This document shows, piece by piece, positions 37,383-50,670 of a stretch of 64,000 nt of DNA. Position 1 is the first letter of the stretch, and every line of letters starts with the position of its first letter. Source of the stretch: Schistosoma haematobium (lineage: Eukaryota; Platyhelminthes; Trematoda; Strigeidida; Schistosomatidae). Made by a program: the position numbers and the translations under genes. The stretch spans positions 27,984,402 through 28,048,401 of the forward strand of contig NC_067199.1 in the NCBI RefSeq assembly GCF_000699445.3, written 5' to 3'. A model generated the notes under the pieces. That model was not told where the DNA came from. It worked only from the letters and a program-made list of their open reading frames with translations, and did no database searches.

Positions 37383-38989
37383 TAATGTACGAAGATAATA
37401 TACTTGAGGATGTAGGAAGAAATGTCATCAGACCATAGTAGTCATAACACACAATCGCGTATTTATTTTGTGAAAAAAATTTTTTTAGTGTCACTAAGTA
37501 TTTTGTAGAAACTTACAATATTTATTGAATAAGCTCAAGTATTTGTACTTAAAGATGATTTTCATCAGTAATTGATATTATCTGGAGATCTATTGATAAC
37601 AGGAAAGAACTAGTTTGGGACTATTTAGCTGTTTTTAGTGTAGTGACTATGTCAATTGAAACAAAAGGTTATCGTAGTTCTTGCATTGTTCAGCTTACAT
37701 TATTTCATCATTCAGCTTACACAGTATAAAATGGATAAACTTTGCACAATTGTTAGCTAGTTTAATAAGAATTGTTTTCAGTACTCAAGTTGTTATTGGC
37801 TACAAGATCCTTATATAAGATAATTAATTTTTAGTAGCCCGAGTCTATAATTTAATCTACAGAAAACATTACATATAAAATTTTAATTGAAAAAAGACTT
37901 TTATAATACACTAGCTAATTAGTTCACCTACACTAACCCAGACATTAGAAAAGGCAACTATGTTCGAATAAAGATGTATATTTATTTTCCTTTATATAAA
38001 ACTGAATTGCATTTCTAATTTACTTGACATAAAAATACAACAAAATGTTGAAGTATTACACACTTTTAACATGCATCTATATGCACTTTTTAGAGATAAA
38101 TTAAAGTGTTAATCACACCGTCAAAAAAGCATTTTATCAGTACAAAAGTGACTAGGTTGTTCCATGATGTAACATAAAATCATGCAGAATTTACAATGAA
38201 TTCAATTGTATTGAATAGTCAATCAAAACTCTAACTTAATTATGCAAGTGTTTTGTAAGATTTTTTGTAATCGTATAATATGCTAATTGATACATATGCA
38301 ACAACGAACAAATATGCATCTGAAATAATTAAAAAGTATAATAATGTAAATCAGAGAGATGTGTTTCAGCTTGATTAGTTTGAAACTGATGTATACGACT
38401 GGAGTTAAGTCTTAAGACTAAATTAAAACGAGAAACATTTGATAAGAATGTAAAAACATGTTTGTTTTTTCTTTAAAACAAACATCGAAACTAAAATGAT
38501 CTGTTTAAATAATATAGCAGATTGACAAGACAACTTTTCATTATTTACAAGGAAGTTAATGATAAACCAATTCTCTTTAGTCTAAAGAACTGTAACAAGG
38601 AAAAGGTGTAAACCAATGAGTTACTATCAGGATTACAAGCAACATAAAGATCAATTTATGTACATTAGAAATATGTTATTTATGTATTCCCTAAGCTTGT
38701 TGTCATTTGTAAATTCAATTACTTGATATGACAGGATGAAAGGTCAAAATTAGATTGATTTACTCATTATGGTATTTTATTCAACATTACTTCCATGCTA
38801 ATTTGATACGTTGATTACTCAATGTAGTATTTGCTTTGTTTTCCTGAATGATATTTTTTTCTTTATAACATACGATATTCATGCATTAACTTAACATGAA
38901 CTATACTCGGCATATGAATTGTTATAACAAAGTATTCTTCATATATATGAGTTTATTCTAATTATTAGTCGAAAATGGGTGTATCAATC
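37383..38989. other. Intergenic, no gene seen
   Basis: AT-rich sequence. No feature recognised. Confidence 0.6.
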
Positions 38990-39205
38990 AATATATAAAT
39001 GTGTGTATTCCCGACTAGACTTGTCGTCGTTGTTCGTGATTTTGGCTGCTTGTGGAATATATTTCCCTCTTCCGAACTTGAACTCCTATCTCTAGTTAGT
39101 GGAGCTGAGACGTGTCGCAATAACTAGCTTATCAGTCATTGTGTCACAGAGTTTCCATTCCATTCTCAGATTAGATGAACTCGTAATCTCTTCAAACATA
39201 GCACT
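38990..39205 (+). mobile_element. LTR fragment, third copy
   Basis: Matches the 3' half of the solo LTR family (ggctgcttgtggaatatatt, tctctagttagtgg, catagca at the end). The 5' half, including the TGTTG start, is missing. Confidence 0.72.
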
Positions 39206-39502
39206 ATTAAATAAATGTAATGAAAAAAGTATAATATATAAAGACTTCAGACTCTCATCATAGAGAAAGTTGATTATATTTCTAAATGTAATACACGGAA
39301 GACTTAAAATAAACTTTATTTATTCCTTTTCATAAATCAAAAACATTATTCCATAAATAAGATTGATCTAGTAAGAGTTTTTATTATTTAATTCTTAAAT
39401 AATATTTTACTCATCTTGACTCATTGTTCTACTAAACAGAGAAAGTGTAAAGATAACGGGAACTCCACATACTTCTCTCATCAATAATTATTAGTATTTT
39501 TA

Positions 39503-39561
39503 ATAGTTAAGATCATGAGTCAATTGAAGCTAGACCACCATGGAAAACTTGGAAGCACTGG
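39503..39561 (-). mobile_element. Family B SINE tail, starting at the ribozyme cleavage site
   Basis: Minus-strand tail only, about 59 bp. Its 5' boundary reads CCAGTGC, that is, at the predicted hammerhead cut (GUC, then CAGUGC) within a base. No ribozyme core or head is present. Confidence 0.7.
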
Positions 39562-39685
39562 CAGTCCAGTGCAACTGTGTGAATTTATTCTAGCTTTTGA
39601 AAAGACAAATGATTCTGATCTACTCTGTTATTCCATACATTTGCCTATATTTATCATTAACAATTATTCGATTCTAAACTTGAAC

Positions 39686-39688
<3 letters not shown>

Positions 39689-39743
<55 letters not shown>
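39689..39743. repeat. (TA)n microsatellite
   Basis: About 27 uninterrupted TA dinucleotides. Confidence 0.97.
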
Positions 39744-39746
<3 letters not shown>

Positions 39747-42700
39747 TATTCATCGTTTACTTTATTGGCTGACTTCTATCTGTTTGACCATAGAAGTTGA
39801 CTTAAACTTTATTGAATTGATTAGACTATAATGTCTTTCTATTACAATCAATCTGCATAAACGAATGTTTGAAATATACATATTCGAAACCCTGTTCGTA
39901 TTTAACTTTTCATTTCCTATTGTTATTAGATAGAACAGTTAACAAAACTCGTATGAAGTAAATGGAATCTATATTTTACTCATTATCATCATTATTAATA
40001 ATACAGTCAAACTTGAGGCGAGTAAAATAATAGCTCAGAGTTCGAATCAGATGCATTCTATTTCTTACAAGCTTTGTTGCAACGAACTCGACATTAAAAA
40101 AAATAAAATGAATTAAGTAGACTTCAATTACATGCTGAAGTGGATTCATATTTCTCAAAACTGAGTGCTGAATATCGGATTAAAAATGGAATTTACTTCT
40201 GATCCTCTATTTAATTTTTACTTGTTAAATAACTAACATTCATAGAAAGAATGTACGAATACATAAAAAAGGTATTCCCTGGCTGACAAAATACTTAAAA
40301 ACGTTATTTTTCAAATAACTTGAATCTCAATCTACTAATACGGTTTATCTGTGTTCAACCGTCAGCGTGTAAGAGTTACCTTGATGGCAACAAACGATGA
40401 AAAAATTATGTTGCAGTTGCGATCAAGGCATTATCTACCAAGCTACTGAGTCAAAATATTTACCAATATGTCTAAACGGATATCCTATTTATCATTTTTT
40501 CAAGGTTTTCAGTTTTTTATCGTTTCAATTCATAATTGAAAGGTACTGGCTACTAGTTTCAATACGAGCATTAATACTAAGATTCACCTACATCTAGAAA
40601 ACTAGTCCCAAATACGACAAAACGCAAATTCTTTATGTTACTCTCAAACTTATCATTAAATTCATAAATGTATGTTACAAAACCTAATCGTACATAAAAG
40701 CTAATTTTAATAATTAGCTTCAGTAGATAAAACAAACTTTATGTATTACATGAAGGTTTTAACAAACAAGGAAAATAAAGTATTTATTTAGATATCAAAC
40801 ACTTAAAACGATTTTTTCTGTCCAACTAAATATGTTTATTATAGCTACGTAGCTACATAAAGTTCAATAAAAGGTCCTATTTCTAGATCAAACAACAACC
40901 CAGCTGATTTTTAATATCAGCAAAAAAACCACTACAATTATACGAAATGTTTTCTGTACAATGATTATAAAGGTACTTTATAAAAAATAAAGAAGAATAA
41001 AACCGAAATAATCTAAGGCTCGTTGGTTGAATAGTTACTTATTCACCAGTAAATATCATGAGATAAAAAGTATCTCGTAGTCATACTATCCGGACAAAAT
41101 GTTTAGAATATTAATGATAACTTCGGATATCTAGTATATACATGTATATCCTGTAAACTGATTAACTATCATTGTTTTTGATAAACATTCATATACTTTT
41201 CAGGGTTTAGTTTAACACCCAACCTAAACCGGTAACCTAAGCATTTCACCGATCACTTGGGGAGACACAAATAAATGTCTAACTAGATGAATGTTATTAA
41301 AGGTAATTGGTAAGATGTTAATGAATGGTAAACATTAAAGTAACTAAATTAAATTTTACTAAATAGTTAAGGGCCTTTTCATAAATTTGACCTGAAATTA
41401 TAAAATAGAAAAAGCCAATGACTTAAGTCACCGATTTATCAAAAGTATAATCACTAACATTTGTTAATCTAAAGATTTCTACATGTAGAGAGACATTACT
41501 TAACAAATAGTATTATCTATTTAAAGTATAACATCTGGAAGAACTTTTAACATAACATAAAACCAAGTTATTTCTTATGAACCATTATATTTCATCACTT
41601 TGTTAACTGTACGAAGTCTTTATTGCTTATAATGATCGAATTAATTCAAGATCTGATTTTTAAAAGATTTCTAATCAAATTTATTAGATATAAACTAGTA
41701 TGATCATGTGTAAAGTGTTAACTAAATACCAATACAAGAATATAAATAATATCTTAAATAGATCTTCATTATTAGACATATATATATATACACTTTACTA
41801 CATTAGTGTTCAATAAAAAGAAACAAACAAAAGTTTAGTAAATAATTTTTATTTCAATTAAGAAAATGTGTCTTATTATGTAATGTGTATGAAAATACAC
41901 ACATGGCGACTATTTTGTATAATATTTCTCCCCCCCCATTTTTTTAATATGAGAATTCCATGTTAACAAGAAAATAAATATTTTTATTACATTTTTACAA
42001 CCCAAAATGAACACATGTTACCAGCTGTGAAAATTAGGAAGCTTTCAATCATAAGAATAATCAGTGTTCACAGAAAAGATTCTTATATATTTCGGGATAA
42101 ACGTAAAATGCCTCTATGTATTCGAGTAAGTTAAATGCAGTCTTAGGTACACTGAATAAATTAGGCGTCAGGCTAGTAAGATGTTGAATATCTCAAATGT
42201 CTACCGTCAAATACAACGATATTGGCCAGTATAGTCAAATCTACATATGCGAAGCTAACTGACATGCACTACATAAACGCTGAATGGGATAGCATTTTGT
42301 AAGCAGGTTTATTTTTCAAAATAAAGTCATTTGTTTGTTGGAACAGTACATGTTCATCTGTTATCTGTCTCTATATACACGATTATAGAAAATTAAAAAT
42401 GTAATTATAGAGCCCTGTGTAATGATATAAATTTACGAATACATTCAAATATCCTACAAGCAAAATGTCGGTTCGATATTTGTATATAATGTATCATTCA
42501 CCGAGTCTTCAATACTCAAGATATGGTGATGTCATTTGTGGATTTTGACTTGGGTCTATTTATACCATAAGTTTTAATTAACACGTTCTGTCACTTAATA
42601 CCATACGTTGATGTTTGGTGTGGCCTTACTTTTCATCCATTTAATTAATTTGTTGTCAATATTTGAATTTAATGAAAATTCCTCATCCTCCCTCATCATC

Positions 42701-44985
42701 CATTTTAATCACTATTCTATTTAGAATTTACTGTTGCTTAATTAAAACTCTTTGTACTTTTTATCATTACGTAAAATTGTTTGATACTAACCAGTTTAGC
42801 CATCCAAGAATTCACCACTTCTGATGAATTTTATGGTACCTTGATCTATTATTACTGTCACTATCATTACGATTAATTCACCACTTTTAATAAATACAAT
42901 GGAAGAATCACATCACATGAAATAAAGTTCACTGAATTTCGTAATATTTGTTGCTTTCCCCTCATAATGAGTTAGTTTACTCAAAAATATCACTATGTTT
43001 AAATTTAATTCGAATGACGTAAATCATAATTAGATACATCCATTCTAGAAGCAAGATATCTATGAGCCCAGAACGTCTGGTGAGTAAAGTGTGCATTTCT
43101 AGTTGGGAGGTAATTGAATCCACATCTTGTTTGTATAAATGAAACCTATGACCTGTTACATCAATTCTGGACGTGGCTGAAGGTTTTGGCTATGGCTACG
43201 CTCACCATAGCCGAAGATTAGATTACCACCAGATATTGTCAACTCTTATCCTCAAAACCACTTTTCTGTATGTGTATATTGCCACTATGCCATATTCTTG
43301 ATTTCTTTATTCATCTTACGATTCACATGAATTTCTTATCATCATTATCCTGACAACACGCTTCTCGTTACGCACTATATTCACAATACGTTGTTATCGT
43401 CATCGTCATCTGAAGTTATAGAATATAACATTTTACTTACAATGTATCTTATCCACATAATTCATTTTATTATCTTGATTATAACTAGAAAACTAACAAC
43501 GAATTTTCCTACCCCGTTTTAGGTGACCTTTAGAATTTATAGATGGTAATTCTGATGTATTTAAGGTATAACAGACGTAAAAGTTCAAGATTTTGACATA
43601 TAACATAAATATTAGTTTTTTTAATATCATGAGGATCTTTAGATACATAACATTGTTTAATTCACTTATTCATGTCTTATATAGACATTGTAATACAATA
43701 ACTATGGATTTGTGACTGTAGAGTCTAGTTATGAAGTTAATGAAAACAAATACCAGCTGTGAAATTCTTCGTTTTTAAATACCTTACGCATAATCTTTTA
43801 GTTATCATTCAATAGATACATCGTGAAGGTCTTTTTCATAATTTATTAGAGCTTATTCTGAACAGTTTGAATTTAGAATCATGCCATTTTCTATTCATTC
43901 AATGGTATTTTGTATAACTGATTGTTTGAGAATCACTGTGAGCTTTGTATTACCAGAGATATTATTTGATGCTATTGGTTCACAATACGGATTTTAATAA
44001 AGTGAGAACAACTAGGATAGAATAATATGAATCCATTACATTTAGTTTTTTTCTATATTGTTGAACTAATAATTAATACGTACCATAGACTTAACAGTAA
44101 AGCACTAAGGATATCATAGTTTCACAACGATCGGGCTATTAATCATGCACCGAGATGGAACACCACGGTCAATTTCGGTATTCAGTTAATTTCAGAAAGC
44201 CATCAGACATCATATCTATAATCGTTCTTATATTTGTTTTCCTTTTATTAAAAACTTAAACTATACAATGAAATTTTCATCATAGAAACAAACGAATTTT
44301 TCTTATATCTCATTTTATGAATCCTTTTAACTGGTAAGCTTAGCATTAAATTCTCTTTCTGTTCAAGATATACTGAATCAGTATTCACTAGTTGACGAAT
44401 GTTTATATCTTCACTTCAAACTTAAAACTATCATATCTCTTATTAAAGATATCAATACAAAATGAAGTTAGGACAAACCTGAATATAACGAAACCACTAG
44501 TATGAAAAAGAATCGGAATGTTTTCGACTGTGCTTAGAAGGTTATATTAAATTTTTCCAGTTGAAATGAACTGTTTATTGAGAGTAATGATATGACATAT
44601 CTTATTAACCATGACAACTAAAACTGAATAAAAAAATAATGATTTGAAAGCTTTTCAGAAAAATGGCAACTAAAAAGTCAAACAGTTTCAAGCAACATGT
44701 ACTTTACTTTTTACACAAAAAATATAAGTATATTTTAAACGGTACTTCACTGTTGACACATCAAACATATAAACACACACTTTCTTCGATAAACATATAG
44801 CTAAAAGAATAGGTAGTGTAATGTTAAAATTTTGAAACCATTTTTGGTAGAAACGTAAAATAATCGTCAAATTTTATGATTTCCCAGACTTTCATTACCA
44901 ATGGTTTGTATGGAAATAAAATTCATTAAATCATAAATGAACTTTGTATAACATGACTGAGTACACTTGTGGTATGAGCTAATTA
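39744..44985. other. Long intergenic region, no gene seen
   Basis: About 5.2 kb of AT-rich DNA. Small ORFs (60-66 codons at 39976, 40397 and 44688) have no recognisable domain. A GC-richer patch with the near-palindrome ggctatggctacgctcacca near 43187 may be an old repeat. A short TA tract lies at about 41779-41790. Confidence 0.55.
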
Positions 44986-44987
44986 TA

Positions 44988-45185
44988 TCCACATAAGTAG
45001 TATATAACGATGGTCAGACATAGAATTGATTTCAGTGGGAGATAGAGAGGGAAAGAACGGGTACGAAGAGCCATTGGTATGAAAATGCATGAACAATCAA
45101 ATCTGAGATGATGGTGTGATATTTGCAAACGAAACAGTCAAATTTGAGACAACTGATTGATATTTTGCAAATTAACTATTTACTA
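44988..45185 (-). repeat. Repeat family F, reverse copy
   Basis: Reverse complement matches 23885-24110 through the caatcagttgtctcaaattt, cccgttctttccc and atactacttatgtgg blocks. Confidence 0.55.
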
Positions 45186-45289
45186 TATGGTTATCAGATT
45201 TTAGTGAGATGTTCTGTCCCCACTCGTCTTCTTGTTCACTACACACTCTCCATTGAGTATTTACATAAGTATCAGTTACCGCTACATGT

Positions 45290-45680
45290 AAACTAGAAAA
45301 AAGTAAATGAATAAGGAAGAAGAATGTATTAATAAAATTTTAGCGAATGAATTTAAAGTAAATTCAAAGTTTCGTCTGGCAATCTGATCCGAGCTTTTTA
45401 AGGAAATATAATCAGACATCAGAATTACCGAATATAAATAAGTAAGTGGTTTTCTGATTAACTGTATACTAAATAGTTCATTCAATCAATGTCAACAAAA
45501 AAAGCTTGGACCAGATTACCAGACGAAACGTTGAACTTACTTCAAATTCATTCACTGAGATTTTACAAATACATTCTTCCTCTCTAATGTCTCACATCAA
45601 ATCGGCTCCTAAATACTATGAAATTATTCGATCAAATTTGGACGAAAGTTCTTATATGAAAATGAATAATTGTATTAAAA
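45290..45680. repeat. Repeat family D, inverted arms
   Basis: 45314-45410 (gaagaatgtattaat, gaatttaaagtaaattc, gtttcgtctggcaatctgat) is a diverged reverse complement of 45515-45595. The outer segment 45590-45680 matches the copy at 8014-8085 in reverse. The ORFs here are not supported as genes. Confidence 0.65.
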
Positions 45681-45699
45681 ACTCATTTAGATCTTTCTA

Positions 45700-46095
45700 T
45701 TTGATAATAAAAAGATCAATGATCCATCCACTTATTTATTCTCTTTTGTTTTCTTAAATTTTGTAACTAACTATATTCATTCTAGAAAGGTTATATTCGT
45801 TTAAAATAAACTCATTTTCAGTATGAAATAATTTCAAGGGCTAATATGTATTGAGATATTCATAACAAATTTGCTATGGTTTATTAGCTGAACAACAACA
45901 GAAAAATCTGTGGTTAACCGTGAACAGTGAACAGACTAAGCTGTTGTAACGGATGAAAATAAATGCTAAATAATGTTCAAAAAATATTTTCATAAAAATG
46001 AATATCTCAATACTATTGTCTTATGTTCTGCATAAAAGTATTCGAAAATTTGTTTTTATTATGCATTCAATGAATTTTTACATTTCTGAATGATT
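45700..46095. other. Intergenic, no gene seen
   Basis: AT-rich sequence. Nothing recognised. Confidence 0.6.
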
Positions 46096-46100
46096 AACAT

Positions 46101-46410
46101 ATGCAAAGATGGATAGTGACTAGCAGTGGAATCTAGAATGTGCGTTCTGTCCTATTTGAGACTCGTCAGTTGGATGTATCTGCATCTCAGATTTGATATT
46201 CACTCTGTAACTCGAATCCAGTATCGTTCGCTTCAAACGCCATCGCGTTGTCCACTTAGCTATTGAGTCCTGATATTTACCTGCTTGTGCAATGGGGTGA
46301 AGTCCGAATTCACCTGGTATTGTTTGCTTGTATCTTCCCATTGTTGTTTAGGACTGCAATTAATCAGTCTCTTTTTGGCAATATGTGCATCCTGTGCCTA
46401 TACTTATTTC
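46101..46410 (-). mobile_element. Sm-alpha-type SINE, nearly full unit
   Basis: Minus-strand copy with ribozyme region (46113-46180), tRNA-like head and tail. The ribozyme keeps CUGACGAG, but the CGAAAC block reads CAGAAC, so the catalytic GAAA is lost. The two ORFs here translate SINE sequence. Confidence 0.82.
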
Positions 46411-46835
46411 AATATTCTGTCTTATTTAAGTATAAATTCATCTAAGTATGCAAATCATTCTTTTATTTAGTAAACGCTGAATAACAGACTTTTGATGTTT
46501 GAAATAATCAAGAAACACAATTATAGACAGGCATTTTCTTTTGAAAACTAGGTGAAAGTGGACTTAATGATAATGAAAAAGTGTAAATAGTAATGAAAAA
46601 ATGTATGAGTGTTTTAATAAGTAAAAGATGATAATGGATAAGGATTTATGACAAGTATGAGAAAAGCCAAGAATACTTTTCTTTAATAAATCAAATTCCA
46701 TTTGTCAAAGAGTGTGACTAAAATTTTCACTTTGATGTGAATAATTTTTATAATTAAGTAATTCAAACCAAAAAAAACTAAAATTACTTATTGATGATTA
46801 ACGATTGTCCAACTGAAAGATAAAGTTAAGGTAAA
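46411..46835. other. Intergenic, no gene seen
   Basis: AT-rich sequence between two SINE copies. No gene. Confidence 0.6.
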
Positions 46836-46837
46836 TC

Positions 46838-47195
46838 CTGCCAGCCACTCGTTTGTGCAACGGATTGAAGGTTAATTTCACTTGATATTGCTTACTTGAA
46901 TCTTCCTACTGCAATTGATCAATTTCTTATTGGCATATGTGAATACTGTGCGTATTGCCCCGATATTGCCATCAAACCTGAGATGCAGGTACATCCAGCT
47001 GACGAATCCCAAGTAGGACGAAACGCATGTCCTGGATTCCACTATTATCCACTATCCATCTTTACTTATAATGCTTGTAAATGAAGGCAATATCGAGGAA
47101 ATACGGACAGTATTCACATATGCCAATAAGAGACTGAGCAATTGCAGTCCTGAACATCAATAAGAAGATTCAAGTAAACAATACCAAGTGGATTA
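46838..47195. mobile_element. Sm-alpha-type SINE, foldback
   Basis: Minus-strand unit end and tail (46838 to about 46970) meet a plus-strand copy beginning just before the ribozyme (about 46971-47195). The tail is therefore present in both directions. No clear target-site duplication was found. Confidence 0.8.
46991..47040 (+). ncRNA. Hammerhead, family A, near intact
   Basis: Stem I AUCCAG/CUGGAU, CUGACGA (46999-47005), helix II UCC/GGA, GAAA (47020-47023), helix III ACGCAUGU and GUC are present. Position 10.1 is A instead of G, which breaks the A10.1-C11.1 pair. Confidence 0.72.
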
Positions 47196-47422
47196 TATTA
47201 GCATTTCGGTTTTATTTTTCTCATCAAAAATATGAGTTTTATATTGAAAAATAATTTAAGTAACAACTTGCATGAGCAACCTGATTTGATTTTTGTAAAA
47301 AGTGAATAAATCAGTTTCTGGACAAATGTTATGTCGTAACTTTTTTAAAATTCAAATCAAATAATGTTTCTTTATTTGGATACAAATGAGTAACTAAGCG
47401 GAAAATTCATCCAGCTGTTTAG

Positions 47423-47426
<4 letters not shown>

Positions 47427-47475
<49 letters not shown>
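47427..47475. repeat. (AT)n microsatellite
   Basis: About 24 AT dinucleotides, immediately before an RTE-derived fragment. Confidence 0.97.
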
Positions 47476-47477
<2 letters not shown>

Positions 47478-47479
47478 AA

Positions 47480-47612
47480 TTGTTTGAATTATTTTTTCTG
47501 GTTAGCGTATTTTAGCGAGTTAGTTTTCTACGGGATGGGTTTGCTAACCCCATACCCAACCCTCCTCCTTTATCCGAGCGTGGGACTGGCTTTAGTCCCA
47601 GAGGGGCTGAAT
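47480..47612 (-). mobile_element. RTE 5'-end-only insertion
   Basis: Reverse complement of the first ~140 bp of the RTE element (leader with gtaaaggaggagggttgggc and ccatcccgtagaaaactaa). The similarity ends just past the ccagaaaaaataat point. No endonuclease, RT or RTE 3' tail is present. Confidence 0.8.
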
Positions 47613-49850
47613 AACAATGAAAGTAATTTTTACTTAATGTAAATAAAACAAACATTAACTTTCTAGGATTCCAATCTGATATTTCAGTCATGATATTAAG
47701 CCAATATTTTTCCTTATTAATAATAGTTTACTTATTCATTTTTGTATTTGTATGTATTAAATGAAATCCGACATTATCGAATATGACCAATTTTAGACTC
47801 TGAAAAAACGTATACTCTTATGGACGGAATATACCTATTATAAATGATACCAAAGGTTTAAGAAATTACTGTCGGCTATTTCATATCGAATACTTTGGTT
47901 GTTTATCAATGTTGTTATATTAGATTACTAAATGAAAGGAATTAACACTATTGAAAATAAAACAACATAGTACCCTCTAATTTATAGTGGATTAACATTT
48001 TACAACTTCAGATAAAAGTGGTGAATTTAATCAACGTTCTTTCTGTCTTTGATTACGTCTATGAACTACATTGCATGTGAATCTTCTTGAACAAATAATA
48101 CAGTTTGTTCATTTATACGTTTACATATCCAATCGGTTTTTATGATAAATTTCAGCAAATTAAGAGCAACACTGTTTGTGGAGTATAGTGAATATATTTT
48201 ATTTCAATGATTATGATCAGATTCAATCAACTCAAATATATAATGAATAACGTTATAGACAAAACATTTTCATTTTTACTTAGTGGGTTTTATGTGCGTG
48301 TTCAAAATGAAAGAAAAACACAGGAAGTGGAAAAATTCACAACAATAACAGTACTTAATATAACTAAGATTGACGCGCATTTTTGTATTTTGTAGAAAAC
48401 AGTTGTGGATTAAAGGATGTAAAGTTATGCGAGAACTTATCACATAAAAATACGTAATTCTATAATTAACTGTCTTAACATAATGAGTGAACGCCAACTA
48501 ATAAATAAATGGTTAGATTATGTAATAGATAGATAATATTTGATTAAGATTACTTGTTCTATGATGATGAGAGGTTTTTCATGCTCTTCTGATGAATACA
48601 GGTTTGCTCAAATAGATGTGTTCACTATCTATGATATAAAAGATTTGTTATTTTAAGTTTTCCAACCTACTACTTTTCAGATAATGCTGTCTTGAGGGGA
48701 TTTTGAAACAATGATTATTTTTTAAAACAAATCCACTTAGTCTGCTTTAGTCTTTCTAATCTCAGGCTTAAGTCAAGAATTGGTTTTGTTTTATATTTAT
48801 TTTAAACTATTTGGTTTCATTTTCTTTTCAAAAGGCCCTTCACTTTCATTTATCCAAGACTAACCACAAGTATTTCAAAAAACGAGGACCAATTTTATTC
48901 AGGTAGAATGCATTTAAAAGATTGGTCTCATGTTATTTAAAATTTATAAAAACAGTACCTTAAAATATTTTTGTTCTTATATGAAATGAATTTTGAATCT
49001 CACGATCAAGAATATTTATTACCTCTTATGATGACTTTGTCTGAAATACTTAATTAATCAATTTACCGTAAACTGAGTACTTAATAGTTAAAAAATAATA
49101 ACATAAACGTGACCCTTATAATCTGGCTCACTGAACTAGGTGGAAATAAGCGATATTACAGTACAATATATAATCTCTGCATCACTGTTAATCATATCCT
49201 TCATCTTAAAACTAGTGGATTTCATTCACCACAGAATCATTGTAAAATATAGTCTTTGAAAGCTCAGATTAAATTAATTAAGAACTGAGAACCAAGATTA
49301 TTGGTTGTTGAGACGTATTTCTTAAAAATGGCTCATATTACAACAGTTGCTGTGAGTAATAATCTCTCTGTTAAAGCAAATATAATTTTTCACTATTAAA
49401 GCCAAATCAATACTACGTCTGAGAAATGCACCTCACAACAAGTGGTTTTCGTACTTTTTCCAAATATACAAAAAGTTACCATCTATAGTGAAAACAATGA
49501 CACCAGAAACAAAAGTTGAAGAGGGTATTTCTCACAACGAATATTTTCCGGTCCTAAATTCTTTACACTGTACACATATTTTGTATACATTCTGATCTTT
49601 TCAGCTTCATATTTTCAACTAGAAAATCTGCTCACTTTTTTTGTAGAGATCGACTGAACAAAAAACATTTTGGACAAGAAGTAGATTTGACTTATTGCAT
49701 ACAAATTGAAATTTTGTTTTGAGAGTGAATTTAATTTTGTCTACCGTTCAAGAAATGAACACCTTTACATTTAAAGTAAAATACAAAGTAGTAATAAAAC
49801 TTTTATATATTCATAAATTGGCTGTTACATTTATTCTACCTGTAATGCAC
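47613..49850. other. Intergenic, no gene seen
   Basis: About 2.2 kb of AT-rich DNA with short chance ORFs only (62 and 73 codons near 48207-48497). Confidence 0.6.
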
Positions 49851-49851
49851 G

Positions 49852-49968
49852 GGATCGTAGATGCGCACTGCTGAGGAGTCCCACAATAGAACGAAACAAC
49901 CGTCCAGTGCTTCCAGGTTTTCTATGGTGGTCTAGCATCAATTAACTCATGATCTCAACTATTTAAAA
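49852..49968 (+). mobile_element. Family B SINE, 5'-truncated
   Basis: Starts at gggatcgtagatgcgc, just before the ribozyme, and runs through the tail to ctcaactatt. The tRNA-like head is missing. Confidence 0.8.
49863..49912 (+). ncRNA. Hammerhead ribozyme, family B, best preserved
   Basis: Stem I pairs GCACUG with CAGUGC without mismatch. CUGAGGA at 49871-49877, GAAA at 49893-49896 and GUC at 49902-49904 are intact. Helix II has one mismatch (UCC/GAA). Helix III is ACAACCGU, off the family palindrome ACGGCCGU. Confidence 0.72.
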
Positions 49969-50520
49969 TGTTTGGAAATATTGACTTATTTCTTTCCACG
50001 ACCCTTATGCTTTTCCAGTTGTCATAGTTGTTTTGTGAGGACCAATATGTAATAGCATTCATTTATTTCTTTTATCATCTAAATGCTTTTATTCTTTTAT
50101 TATTTTAAACCTCTTCACAAACAATTCTTAACATAAAACCTTCATTTAGCAGATTTGAATATTAACATTTGACTAAACTTGTCAAACACTGGCTATTACT
50201 TCTTAGTAGATCAGTATAAACATTAAATCAAGTTATAGTATATGAATATATTGTTCAAAGACCAGCTATATATGGTAAATGATAATGATGTTTAATAACA
50301 TCTTTAAAATCCACATGTTAATGTAAAGAAACTATGGTGGAAAAAAATATAAACTGAATTCATAGTACAAACGATATTCAATCAAAAATTTTAAATATGA
50401 ATACGTTGTTATATTCACTTTTACTCGTGAATTTATTAGTAGTCTATATGTCACTGGATTATTCGTATACTCTTTACTTGGTGAAAACTGGAAGACAGTT
50501 AACATTATATCTAGACCCAA
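49969..50520. other. Intergenic, no gene seen
   Basis: AT-rich sequence. No feature recognised. Confidence 0.6.
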
Positions 50521-50523
50521 GAC

Positions 50524-50670
50524 TTCCTACCAACTGCCTCCAACCACCAAACTTTGAAACTATACTATGATTGAGGTATAGTTATATAGATTTGTAGTTA
50601 TTCGCTAGGTACAATTCGATCAATACTGAGGACTAGGTTAGCACGACATCGGTAATAATATAGTCATTAT
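50524..50670 (+). mobile_element. Family C SINE tail, old fragment
   Basis: ttcctaccaactgcctccaa and caccaaac open the match. gatcaatactgaggactagg and ttagcacgacatcggtaat continue it against the family C tail at 4160-4310. The ribozyme core is absent. Confidence 0.6.

Noticed and set aside
37029..37385. 118-codon plus-strand ORF
   Set aside because: It is the antisense of the truncated RTE copy.
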